A DNA stretch of 64,000 nucleotides from a virus: positions 1 to 64,000 of IMG/VR virus record IMGVR_UViG_3300047564_003843; one strand, written 5' to 3'. Shown here piece by piece: positions 1 to 9,500 of this stretch. The notes below the pieces were generated by a model. That model was not told the DNA's origin. It ran no database searches and saw nothing but the letters and a program-made list of their open reading frames with translations. Both the position numbers and the translations under genes were made by a program. Each line of letters opens with the position of its first letter. Position 1 is the first letter of the stretch.

Positions 1-843
1 TGGGACCTCTGGGGTGAGGTCATCTGCATTTGCAGCGGCGGTCACGGGTGCCTCCATTGTTTCCTGAACCACTACTGGTTCAATTGGTTGGGTTTCTTTG
101 ATTGATGCCTCTGCTGCATCTGCAACATCGGCGGCTGCGTCTGCTGCATCATCTGATGCTGCATCTGCAATTTCTGCTTCGGAAGCTTCTGCTTCCGCTG
201 GTGCATCTACTGATGCTTCAGCAGCTGGTGCTGCCTCTTCATCTGCTGATGCAGTTACTGGTGCCTCTGTAGCAACTGGTGCTACTTCAGCTGTCTCGGT
301 TGTGTCAGTTGAGAGCTCTGCGGTCTTATCCGCTTCGGTTGACGCTTCGGTCATGGCCTTTTTCTCCTCTTCCTTTTCTTTGTCTGCATCTGTTTCAGCA
401 ACAGGTGCTTCTTCAGCTGCAGGTGCGGATTCGGCAGGAGCAGCAGGAACTTCTTCAGCAATAGCTGGAGCTTCTTCCTTCTTCTCCTCTTCCATCACAG
501 GTGCTGCCATTTCAGTTGACTTTTCCATTTCGGTGTCATCATCTTTAGCTTCATCTGTTTCTGGCATTTCGCCATCTTCCTTCTTCATGTCGTCGCCGTA
601 CACACGGGACGCTGCCTCAGCGGCCCGCTGGGCGAGCTCCTGAACTGCGGCTTCGCGCTGCTTCAGTTCTGATTTAACAGAATCAAGCATGTCGGCAAGC
701 GACGTCATAGCGTCAACTGTTGCAGGAGTAGGCTCTTCTTTCTCAACCGATTCGAATTCGCTGATGATTGACTTTTGAAGCTCGGCGACTGAAGAGTCAT
801 CGAGATCAGCAAGTTGATCCATCATTTCTTTGATTCGGTCCAC
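1..843 (-). CDS. Ala/Glu-rich acidic protein, partial (scaffold-like?)
   Basis: The last gene of the leftward head cluster; it runs off the window edge in frame after 281 codons. The start is GTG at 843 (reads MDRIKEMMDQLADLDD), with AAGGAGG at 848-854 about five bases upstream; the later ATGs are too far from it. The first 90 residues look helical and coiled-coil-like. The rest is low-complexity Ala, Glu, Pro, Thr and Asp with repeated APVA/EEAPA words, so the opposite strand shows a false Ser/Ala-rich ORF. Position after the capsid protease and acidic helical composition suit a scaffold or head-assembly protein, but this is inference; no domain is recognised. The 168 bases upstream hold two small inverted repeats (about 866-884 and 931-946). 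Confidence 0.8.
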   Translation of the reverse strand, partial: MDRIKEMMDQLADLDDSSVAELQKSIISEFESVEKEEPTPATVDAMTSLADMLDSVKSELKQREAAVQELAQRAAEAASRVYGDDMKKEDGEMPETDEAKDDDTEMEKSTEMAAPVMEEEKKEEAPAIAEEVPAAPAESAPAAEEAPVAETDADKEKEEEKKAMTEASTEADKTAELSTDTTETAEVAPVATEAPVTASADEEAAPAAEASVDAPAEAEASEAEIADAASDDAADAAADVADAAEASIKETQPIEPVVVQETMEAPVTAAANADDLTPEVP

Positions 844-1011
844 TGTCCCTCCTTGGGCAGTTGTGTAGAACAAAAATAGTTCTATCGCTGATTTAGTCGA
901 GGCCGAGGGACTCCGAGAGACGCAATGAATGCGTGGAGGCACTCCACCTGTTATAAATGGTACAACCATCTAAAACAAGTGATTGGACGGAAAACGAGGT
1001 GTTTCTGTCCT

Positions 1012-1734
1012 TTATGTTAAAAGTCTTAAAAGCTTCGCCATCTGTGAGGAAATCTCTGACTGGTTGTAGAGTTCACTACCAGACATAAACTTCTTAAGTT
1101 CTGCGGTTGCAATATCTGCGTCCTCATCGCCAATCTTGTCTTCAACCCGAGAGATCATGTCCTTCATAAGTTTGCGTAGGGCTGGAGGTACATCTGAGAA
1201 TCTAATTTTTTCAGCCTCTGCTCCAAAGGCAAATGGAAGGTTTGCAATAACCTTTCCAAGCTCCGCAGAACTGGTACGAATGTTCTCTAAAGCTTCAGGA
1301 TTAAGGGCTTTTGCGTCCAATCGGTCAATAATCCCGATAAGAGCATCTGCTGCTTTAGCAGCATTGCCATAATCTCCAGCATTGTCAAGGTTTTCAGCCT
1401 CTTCTACCTTGGAAATAACGCGGTCAAGACCAGCAGTTCCAAGGTCGGACTTCAAACGAGCAAGTACTTGACGGAACTTACCTGCAGCATCCCGAGGTTG
1501 AGTTTTAGGGGTGTACTTACCTCGTTCTTTTTCAGCTATATCTCTTGCTGTTTTTTCCAGTTTTAGAGCTTTAATCTCTTCTTCAGTTAAACCTTCTAAT
1601 GCTGGGTCTTCAGCAAAAAGTGCTTCTGATTTTTCAAATACAGCACTTTTTACTCCCCCAGCTGCTAATGCAGCCTGAGTAGAGGAGATAACTTCCCGCA
1701 TTCGAGAAGCGACATCGTCAGTGTTTGTAGTCAC
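1012..1734 (-). CDS. Helical head-region protein of unknown function
   Basis: A 240-residue protein with a GTG start at 1734 and AAAGGA upstream; it begins right after the stop of the fused protease gene, so it is likely co-transcribed and coupled. It is predicted mostly helical, rich in Ala, Glu, Lys and Leu, with a short basic PRDAAGKFRQVLARLK segment near residue 80 that resembles the RDxxGKF linker words of its giant neighbours. No catalytic motif, signal peptide or membrane segment is seen. A structural or assembly role is inferred from context only. Confidence 0.8.
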   Translation of the reverse strand: MTTNTDDVASRMREVISSTQAALAAGGVKSAVFEKSEALFAEDPALEGLTEEEIKALKLEKTARDIAEKERGKYTPKTQPRDAAGKFRQVLARLKSDLGTAGLDRVISKVEEAENLDNAGDYGNAAKAADALIGIIDRLDAKALNPEALENIRTSSAELGKVIANLPFAFGAEAEKIRFSDVPPALRKLMKDMISRVEDKIGDEDADIATAELKKFMSGSELYNQSEISSQMAKLLRLLT

Positions 1735-1736
1735 TA

Positions 1737-4700
1737 TTAGTCCTTTTTAGATTCAGTTGACTCTTTCGATTCAAGCACTGCGGCTGCAGCTAGAGCACGC
1801 TCTCTCATTGATGCGATTACAGAATCATCAATAGCAGCTGATTTCCACTTGTCTGGAATCATACCCTCTTTATTAAGGGCACGGGCACGCTTCATAATAT
1901 GCTTGCGAACAAGACCACGCTTACCAGCTTTTGCACGACCATAAGCCTGAATTGCGTTTCTCAAATCTCCAGAATTACGGATAGGAAATGAGCCATCGTC
2001 TAGAGCCTTACCTTCTTCGGCAAGCTTCTTACGTTGCTGGCGAGTAATAACAGCCATTTCTGACTCTGGGTCTTCGTCAAACATTTGAAGCATGTATTCA
2101 GATGCAGCATCTGCTTCTGCCTTTGCACCCGCAACGCGAGCAGAAAGGCTAGCCATTTTTTCAGCCATAGCTGCAGCTTGAGAAGCTTTATGAATACTCT
2201 CTAGAGCATCAATCTTGTAATTGATTTCGGCAATTGGGTCATGCTTCATTTGAGCAAGAACGTTTGCACCTGCTGCAACCAAAGCCATTACCTGACCTGA
2301 TGCAACACGAGCACGAGCAATTGGGAAGCCTGGAACGTTTACTTGGCAAACAGCAACCAGTTCAAGGTGTCCCTTGATTGGTCGCCAGTCACCTGATGGA
2401 GCTGATGCACGAGCGGCTCTGATTTGCTCGGGGGTTGTGCCAGGGCGTAGAGCACCTGAAACCCAAATTCCGTAAGCATCTTCACCTGCGTGCACGTCTG
2501 CGAATGCTGATGCAGTGTCATCATAATGACGCACTGCTTCTTCAGCAGAAGCCTCAAGACCAGCGTGACCGCCAGCCAAAGTTAGTTGACCAACTGGAAC
2601 ATCTTTACCTTCTGCGGTACGAATAATTCCAGTGTGGAAGTATGAATATTTAGAACGACTGCGTGGAGGACGAGTTCCAAACGCCATTCCAATGTGGTCT
2701 ACATGCCAAGCGGCAATGTGACCGAATACGCGACCTTCATCTGTGATGGTGAGTGGAGTCGCTTTATCAAGTTTCTGGTTTTCAAACCATTCTGCAGGAG
2801 GTTCTACAGGAATTGCACCCGCGACCATTCCGCAAGCAACAAGCGCTGATGCGTCTAGTGGGTTCACCCCATCTACATAAATACCATCTGGAACTGACAC
2901 AGCATCCTCCTCTAACTCGTTGCCATCATCAACGATTTGGATATAGCACTCTTGGAATGCTGGTTTTGGCACAATGGTGACAGCCATAATCCGAGCATTC
3001 TTGATTACTATTCTACCCGCCTCTACTTTACCTGAGTCTTCTGAAGCTTCCTCTTCGTCAGCTTCAAACATATCCATGTCAGCGGAAACTCCACGGATAA
3101 ACCCATTGCGAACAAGCCTTTCAGCTTCTTTTCCGTATTCGCCAGTATCAAAAACGCCAACGGCATTTCCAATTCCATCCCCGATGCGCTCCATATGAGT
3201 AATCTGTCCAACAACTACAGAGCCATCGTGACCTTGACCTGTCTTAATCTGCCAAAGTAATGGCAGAGGTAGGTCTCTCATAACTATTACACCTTTATCA
3301 AAGATGCGACCATCCCCAGATTCCTTATTTTCAGGAATAACTAGAGGTATTACAAATTTTGCTCCGTGCTCAACTGGCTTAGCGCCTTCGCGACCTGCAA
3401 ATTTAGCTTTAGCGGCTTCAGCACGAGCAGTCAAAGTAAATGAATCAATAATTTGCTCTTCAGAACGAAGTGCTTCAATACTGGAAACTAAAGACTTCTT
3501 CTTCATACCTGGATTGCGCTTATCTCCTGGCCACATACCAGTCATCTCTTTATGACGTAGTGCGCAGTAGCCCTTAGAACGTGGACCAAGATACTTAGAT
3601 AGATAACGGTGGCAACGAGTCCAGTCTCCTGGGGAGTTCCAACGAATCTTTAATCCGCCCTTGCCAACTGTCCAATAACGACGAAGTTTTTCTGCATTAC
3701 CGCGGTTTTGGTCAGCACCACCAGCGGCAGTGATTGGATTTAGACTCAAAGCCATTGCAATGTTTACATTTAAAGAAGCAACAATTCCACCATCAATTTG
3801 AGAAACAACATCAGCAAGTTGTTCTGTGCTTAGAACAATAGTTGGTGGAGGTGTTGGACTTTTTAGGTCAGCAAGAATTCTTTCATCGCGTTCCCATTTA
3901 CGATTACGACGTTTAAATGTTGCTGGTTGAGTTGTGTCTACACCTGCAGGAACTAGTGCAATTAACTCCATAACTGCAGCTGGATCATCCTCAGCGACAA
4001 TTGCAATGTACATAGGAGCAACGTCTGTTTTTTCAGGGGTAATCTCATAGTTAGGCTTTTTACCCTCAGCTGAAGAAATAATTGACATCTCAAGGTCTGG
4101 GTCAAACTTCTTCATGTAGTCCGCTGCGCTAATCTTTTTTACATCTTTTGCAGACTTTTTGCCCTCTACCTTAGGTCCAAGATTTCCATAAGGGCTACTT
4201 GGTTTGTACCAACCATCTCTGTGATAAGCAGTTTCAGGGTCAGCAGTTTTATTGTATTTCTTATCTAACCAACTACGAAGTAGTGGATTGTTATAAACAT
4301 TTTCTGTTGTAGCAGGATTCCAACCTGGTTTAGGGGTCCCGTCAGGATTAAATGAACCTGTGTAGTACTGACCAAGAACAGTGTTTGGGTCAAGTCGTGT
4401 ATCTACAGCAGGAGAAGTTCCAGCAGCTGGTGCTGGTGCACTTACAGGTTGCCCTGTGTATTCAGGAGTAACTCTTTGGTCTGCAACCCAACTTGTCCAG
4501 TCAGTAAGCATGACTTGAAGACTGTCTACTGTAAGAGGTGGTAGACGTCCTGGAAGTTTTGCTGTTGGCTCATCAATAGGAACTCGAGGCTCTCCAAGAA
4601 TTCCAGAGGTGTCTAATTCAAAACTAGGAAAACCTTGAACAGGAAGTGGTTGATAATCTTCTGCTAACTGAGTCTGATTTGCAGGAACAGCAACAACACT

Positions 4701-5942
4701 TCCACCTGGGAACTCTACGTTAGCTTCCTGAGTATCGGAATTAATAGAAAGAATTTTTCCTGTGTATTTAGGGTCGTTTCCAACAATGACAGTGCTTCCA
4801 GCTTTTGCAAATTTACCAAGCTGGTCTCGTACTTGTCGAGAAGCCTTCTCTGAACGCTCTTCTGGTGTGTAGTCACCGTCTTGATTTGTTGGAGCTTCAG
4901 TAGTTGGAGCACCTACAGCAAGAAGACCATCATCCCACTCATCTACTTCGTAAACATCATCTTCAGATAATTGGTCTAAGAAATTCCAGTCAATTTCAGG
5001 GATTGCTCTTTCAATTAAATCTGATTCATCAAAATCAATCATCTGCACCGATACTGGATTAAAAGGATTGTTATCCAGCATTGCAGAGATTTTTACTGCA
5101 GACTCACGGTCTACAGGAGTATGGATTTTTTGAACTTGGTCATATGGGTCATCAAGCGATTTGTCATATGTGATGAAGTCGTGTTCGATGTGACCCAAGT
5201 CTTCCCAGCAGCCGTCATCCCAAACGGTGCAATAACCTTCAATATCTACTTTATATAAACGATCAATTCCAGAACCGTCTAAACGAATACGAATATAAAA
5301 ATCTGGTTCATAATCTGACGGAGTGAATGCTGTGTAATCAATTCTTTGAATAGGCATGAACTCATCAATTGATGCAACAACTGAATTGTTTGAACGCTTT
5401 TTATTGTCGCGTTCTACTATTGCTGACGCCCACCTCTTGCCCGCGTCTCCACCCCAAAGAGCCCAAGCAATGCGACCGTTGCTGGGGTAATTCGCTTGAC
5501 CCGGTTTATAACCCTTGCCCTTTTTGTCAACTTCATGTCTTGGGAAGTACTTTGCAATGTGGCGGATTTTTGCGATGCCGATTTGGCCGCCGCCAGCAAG
5601 CGTGCGAGCGGTATTAAGCCCGACTGGTGTCCCTCCTCGTTTTTCTTCTCGTCTCCAAGCAAGACCTCTTTTAGCTTCTGCAATAACAGCATCAGGAATT
5701 GTGTACATGTTGCTGCTATCGCCATTACTTAAAACTTTAATATCTAGGTCAGTTACAGCAGCATTTGCAAGTTCAACAGAAGAGGCAACTGGCTTTTCAG
5801 CATAAGTGTCCCAATCTGCAGAAGCAAGCAACACTGAGCTACTGTCTACTCGAACAACAGTGTTTGTAGACTCGTCAATAACTGCTGCTAAGTTTTCGTT
5901 CGAAAATAGAACGTAGCTATCATTTCTACCTAGATATTGCAT
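1737..5942 (-). CDS. Fused capsid maturation protease, multidomain
   Basis: A 1401-residue protein far longer than a usual phage prohead protease (about 200 residues). Visible blocks: residues about 87-180, a segment with RGGTPVGLNTARTLAGGG and RIAWALWGGDAG, recurrent in actinophage capsid-associated proteins; about 740-820, a Cys/His-containing block ending YCALRHKEMTGMWPGD; about 834-1004, the protease-like domain, with GHDGSVVVGQITH (candidate catalytic His near 905) and RGVSADMD (candidate Ser near 952); about 1050-1220, the tail block with GRVFGHIAAW and GIWVSGALRP found fused to actinophage proteases; about 1300-1374, a DUF6582-like block with DGSFPIRNSGDLRNAIQAYGR. The middle is Pro/Thr-rich linker. 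It should cleave scaffold or head proteins during assembly. Protease call is firm; the other blocks have no assigned activity. Confidence 0.85.
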   Translation of the reverse strand: MQYLGRNDSYVLFSNENLAAVIDESTNTVVRVDSSSVLLASADWDTYAEKPVASSVELANAAVTDLDIKVLSNGDSSNMYTIPDAVIAEAKRGLAWRREEKRGGTPVGLNTARTLAGGGQIGIAKIRHIAKYFPRHEVDKKGKGYKPGQANYPSNGRIAWALWGGDAGKRWASAIVERDNKKRSNNSVVASIDEFMPIQRIDYTAFTPSDYEPDFYIRIRLDGSGIDRLYKVDIEGYCTVWDDGCWEDLGHIEHDFITYDKSLDDPYDQVQKIHTPVDRESAVKISAMLDNNPFNPVSVQMIDFDESDLIERAIPEIDWNFLDQLSEDDVYEVDEWDDGLLAVGAPTTEAPTNQDGDYTPEERSEKASRQVRDQLGKFAKAGSTVIVGNDPKYTGKILSINSDTQEANVEFPGGSVVAVPANQTQLAEDYQPLPVQGFPSFELDTSGILGEPRVPIDEPTAKLPGRLPPLTVDSLQVMLTDWTSWVADQRVTPEYTGQPVSAPAPAAGTSPAVDTRLDPNTVLGQYYTGSFNPDGTPKPGWNPATTENVYNNPLLRSWLDKKYNKTADPETAYHRDGWYKPSSPYGNLGPKVEGKKSAKDVKKISAADYMKKFDPDLEMSIISSAEGKKPNYEITPEKTDVAPMYIAIVAEDDPAAVMELIALVPAGVDTTQPATFKRRNRKWERDERILADLKSPTPPPTIVLSTEQLADVVSQIDGGIVASLNVNIAMALSLNPITAAGGADQNRGNAEKLRRYWTVGKGGLKIRWNSPGDWTRCHRYLSKYLGPRSKGYCALRHKEMTGMWPGDKRNPGMKKKSLVSSIEALRSEEQIIDSFTLTARAEAAKAKFAGREGAKPVEHGAKFVIPLVIPENKESGDGRIFDKGVIVMRDLPLPLLWQIKTGQGHDGSVVVGQITHMERIGDGIGNAVGVFDTGEYGKEAERLVRNGFIRGVSADMDMFEADEEEASEDSGKVEAGRIVIKNARIMAVTIVPKPAFQECYIQIVDDGNELEEDAVSVPDGIYVDGVNPLDASALVACGMVAGAIPVEPPAEWFENQKLDKATPLTITDEGRVFGHIAAWHVDHIGMAFGTRPPRSRSKYSYFHTGIIRTAEGKDVPVGQLTLAGGHAGLEASAEEAVRHYDDTASAFADVHAGEDAYGIWVSGALRPGTTPEQIRAARASAPSGDWRPIKGHLELVAVCQVNVPGFPIARARVASGQVMALVAAGANVLAQMKHDPIAEINYKIDALESIHKASQAAAMAEKMASLSARVAGAKAEADAASEYMLQMFDEDPESEMAVITRQQRKKLAEEGKALDDGSFPIRNSGDLRNAIQAYGRAKAGKRGLVRKHIMKRARALNKEGMIPDKWKSAAIDDSVIASMRERALAAAAVLESKESTESKKD

Positions 5943-5944
5943 TA

Positions 5945-6550
5945 TTATTCCTCTACCGCGTAATCTGCTAGGTCTGTTTTAGTGATCTTGTCACCAGCAT
6001 CCCAGCGGCTTACAAGGTCTGCTGATTTGTCATAGTCAATGTCTGTAATTTCTGAGCCGTCATATTCTTCAGACATTTCAGGAGTGGCAGGAGTCCACTT
6101 ACCATCTGTGCGGAAGAAAGTGCCAAGCCCAGTAACTGTGAAGACAACAGCTGTGACGTCGCCAGCATCGTTTGACAATGCCTCAACGGCTTGTTCTAAA
6201 CCGACTTGTTCGTCGATTGCCATCATTTCCTCCATCATTTGCGGGGTTAGAGTCAGTCCATAACCAGTTAGAAGCGCAGAGTCTTCCTCTGTGAACTTCC
6301 TGATTCGATAGGTACCGTCGAACGCAGCAAACTCAATTGTACCGTTGGTTTCCTTAACTAACTCTGGATCAACTGGGTAAAACATGCCGCGTCCTCCACG
6401 AACGAGGATGCCGCTATCGGCTTCATCGTCGTCTCCCTCATACACGAACTGAACTGCATCGAATATAGGGAATTTGATTTGGTCTTCTCCAGATAGTTTC
6501 TCGATAACTCCAGGAGTGCCAAAAATTACGTCTTCAGAGATAAGAGCCAT
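5945..6550 (-). CDS. Acidic head-region protein of unknown function
   Basis: A 201-residue protein, strongly acidic (many Asp/Glu, including GDDDEAD near residue 38), sandwiched between the giant 3133-residue gene and the fused protease, with start and stop codons touching both. This spacing implies one mRNA and coupled translation. Alternating short beta-like segments; no recognised motif. Likely a virion or assembly component by position only. Confidence 0.8.
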   Translation of the reverse strand: MALISEDVIFGTPGVIEKLSGEDQIKFPIFDAVQFVYEGDDDEADSGILVRGGRGMFYPVDPELVKETNGTIEFAAFDGTYRIRKFTEEDSALLTGYGLTLTPQMMEEMMAIDEQVGLEQAVEALSNDAGDVTAVVFTVTGLGTFFRTDGKWTPATPEMSEEYDGSEITDIDYDKSADLVSRWDAGDKITKTDLADYAVEE

Positions 6551-9500
6551 TATTTCTTAGCCCCTTTCTTTTTCTTTTTACCAGCAACAATGTCTGCTAA
6601 ATCAGTCTTTCCTTCAGACATCAATCTTTCAATCAGCTTTTCTCTAATAGCTGTTGGCATTGATATGGAGGACAAGTCTGCCCAAGAGAGGTTCTTTTTA
6701 AACATCAACTCGCCGTAATTATTGCTTAAAGATTCAACAATGTCTTCCGAGTCAGATTGAAGCTGCCCATACTTATCAGAGTTGTTCTTGTAGTAGTCAA
6801 GACGACGAAGCACACTCTTAGAGTTAAAGTAGAAAGCTAGATTTGAAGAAGTGCTCGAGCCTTTTGATGATGGAGAGGCAAAAACGTAATTTCCTCCGTT
6901 GGCATCAATATCAGAAGAGGAGGACATTCCACTCTTGTTAATCCCATTCATCCAACGAGTAGCAGTTGCGTAGATTCCTCCAGATGTAATAACATCGTAG
7001 AACCAATCAACAGTGTTGGTTTGGTCTCCACCCTTCCAGTTATGAACAATGTGTGGAGAGAATCCTGTCTTCTCCATAAGCTTTTCTACAGCAGCCTCTG
7101 GCATATAATAATTAATACGTCCTCTAGCTAGAGGGTCTGCAACAATTTCAACATCATCTGCAGTAAATCCATACTCTTCTTTGATAATGTCTAAAGTCTT
7201 TTGACGAAGCTCTCCAGCGTAGTTCTTTTTGCCATCAGTTGCTGCACCAAGAAGCCAAATCATTTTGTTTTCAATAACACCTCGAACATCTGACTCAAGG
7301 GCAGGACGAACCTGTGAAATACCACCTAAAGAGTTTAAAGCTTCTGCAACATCTTCAGGAGTTGCATCTGCTGGCAGATAAATCTCTGCTTTGTTGTGAA
7401 ATGAAACAGCGTATGGACTACTACTGTGATACTTAAAGAAGTCGACCTCGGTGTCATCTATTGACTTAGATGCACGGTGAAGAAGGAAAGTTCCCTTTCC
7501 AGCAGGTCCTTCGAAAGTCACACCGTTCTTGTTTGAATCAACAGTGCTGGTATCCCAAGTGTCTTGCCAAACAACAGAACCGTCTGGTTGCTTTTTCCAT
7601 TTATCAAGTCTTAAAGCTTTGGTCTTTGTAATATTTGGGTCTGAGTCTGCTTTAGATGTTACTTGCTTTCCAGCCCAGCTTGTTAGAGTAAATTGCAGAC
7701 GAATTTTCTTTTGACCATCTTTGTCAGTAACCATACCAACGTGAACTTCTAAATCCTCAATTGAATCCGAGTCAAGCAGAGTAGTTGAACCGTTAGCAGC
7801 TTCCGCTGGGTTGTCATTATTTGCCATTTTAAGAGCATCTACTAAAGAAGGAACACTTGGGTGAGGAGATACAGAGTAGTCAGGGGCTGCATCTAAAGTT
7901 TGAATAGCAAAACCTGGACCATTAACTGTGAACTTATCTTTTAAAGCTTTTGCTTCAGCAGCTTGCTGAGCTTTCTTTAGCTTTTCGGCTTGTTGTTTAG
8001 CGTATAACTCACCCTTAGCTTTTGCAGCAGCCTTTGACTTATCAAATAGAGTTTGGTCAATTTCAATGTCTAATTCTTTTGCTTGCTCTGGAGTAATAAA
8101 CTTTTCACGGGACCAGATTTTGTCTGACTTTGTAGATTTTGTCTGTCCAGCTAAAGGACCATCAAAGTATGAAACCTCAATGTCACCAGTCTTTGCATCT
8201 TGCTTTGAGATAACTCCATAGCTAGTTAAATCTTGGTCTGAATCATTTGGGTTAGCGTTTTGGACCAAAATGCCAGGAGCCATGTTCTTAGAGTTAGGGT
8301 CTTTAATAAGTTCACCTTGCAAGAACTGCTTGTAATCGCTGTAATCGTTTGCACCATATGAAGCTAAATGACCAATAGAATTTTTATCTACTGCTTTTGC
8401 TTCTACATCTTTAATTGAAGTAGCACCTGCTAAATCCGCGCCTTCGTATTTAGGCAACTCAACTTTAGGCTCTGTGCTGTTTACTGGCGCAGGGCTGGAT
8501 GGAGTCTTAGGGGTTGTAGGTGTTCCTCCACCGCCACCAGTAGGTCCATCATCTTCTGGTTTATCTGGCTTTACTCCTGAGGTATCTTGAATATCTAGGT
8601 AGGTTGAAACCTTCCAATTCTTCTTTCCATCTTCCCATTGGACTTTTGCAACATCTGTATAAGTGTAACCCTGTGGGTTTGATTTGCTCTTAGATGTAAC
8701 AAGCTCATCCTTAAGAGATACAACCTTTCCAATCTTTCCAGTCTTGGTATCTTTGACAATCATTCCAACCTTAATTGGAGTCTTGCCATCAGCAGATACG
8801 TAAGCACCCTTCTTTGTAGGGATTGCAGAAGGTGCAATAGTTCCTGGAGTTTCTGGCTTAGATTTTGAGATAACTTTACTTGGAGTTATCTTTGCTTTCC
8901 ACTTTTCGTTCTCGATACGGCTTGAAAGAGCAGTGTATGAGTGCCAACGTCCTGCAAGAGTTTTAACTCTAGAAGTTCCGTCATTACCTTTGATTCGGTG
9001 ATAGACACTGAATGTATTATCAGCGTTGCGCTTAACCATTGTGTAAATAGTTGAGCCAGCTGGAGTTACATTCTCAGCAACAACAATGTCACCGTTTTCA
9101 AGTACAGAAATTCCCTTTTCATCTTTTACCTTTGCCCAAATCAAATCTGGGTCTAAAGGCTTCTTCAATTCTTCTGCAAGTGCTACAGGGTCAATTGGCG
9201 CTACTTCATCTTCTGGAGCAGCATCTTCATCTGGAGTTAGAGCTTGCGAAAGGTCAGATTGAATCTTTTCTTCTGGAGTTGCATCTGCAGGAGCAGATGG
9301 AGTGTTTATATCTTCAAGAATTGAATCAATCAGATCTGTGTTAGCACCATCTTGACCCTTTAAAGATTCAAGTAAGTCTTTTGTCTTACCCTTATTACCA
9401 AAAAGTTTTTCTGCAAGAGCAGAGACTTCATCAAGAACCTTTTGCTTCTCTGCTGGATCAATCTGAGCAGCCTCTGGAGCTTGTGGAAGTTCCTTCTCAG

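Noticed and set aside
98-643. Rightward 181-residue Ser/Ala-rich reading frame
   Set aside because: It is the complement of the Ala/Glu-rich leftward gene; its composition is a mirror artefact and it has no ribosome site.
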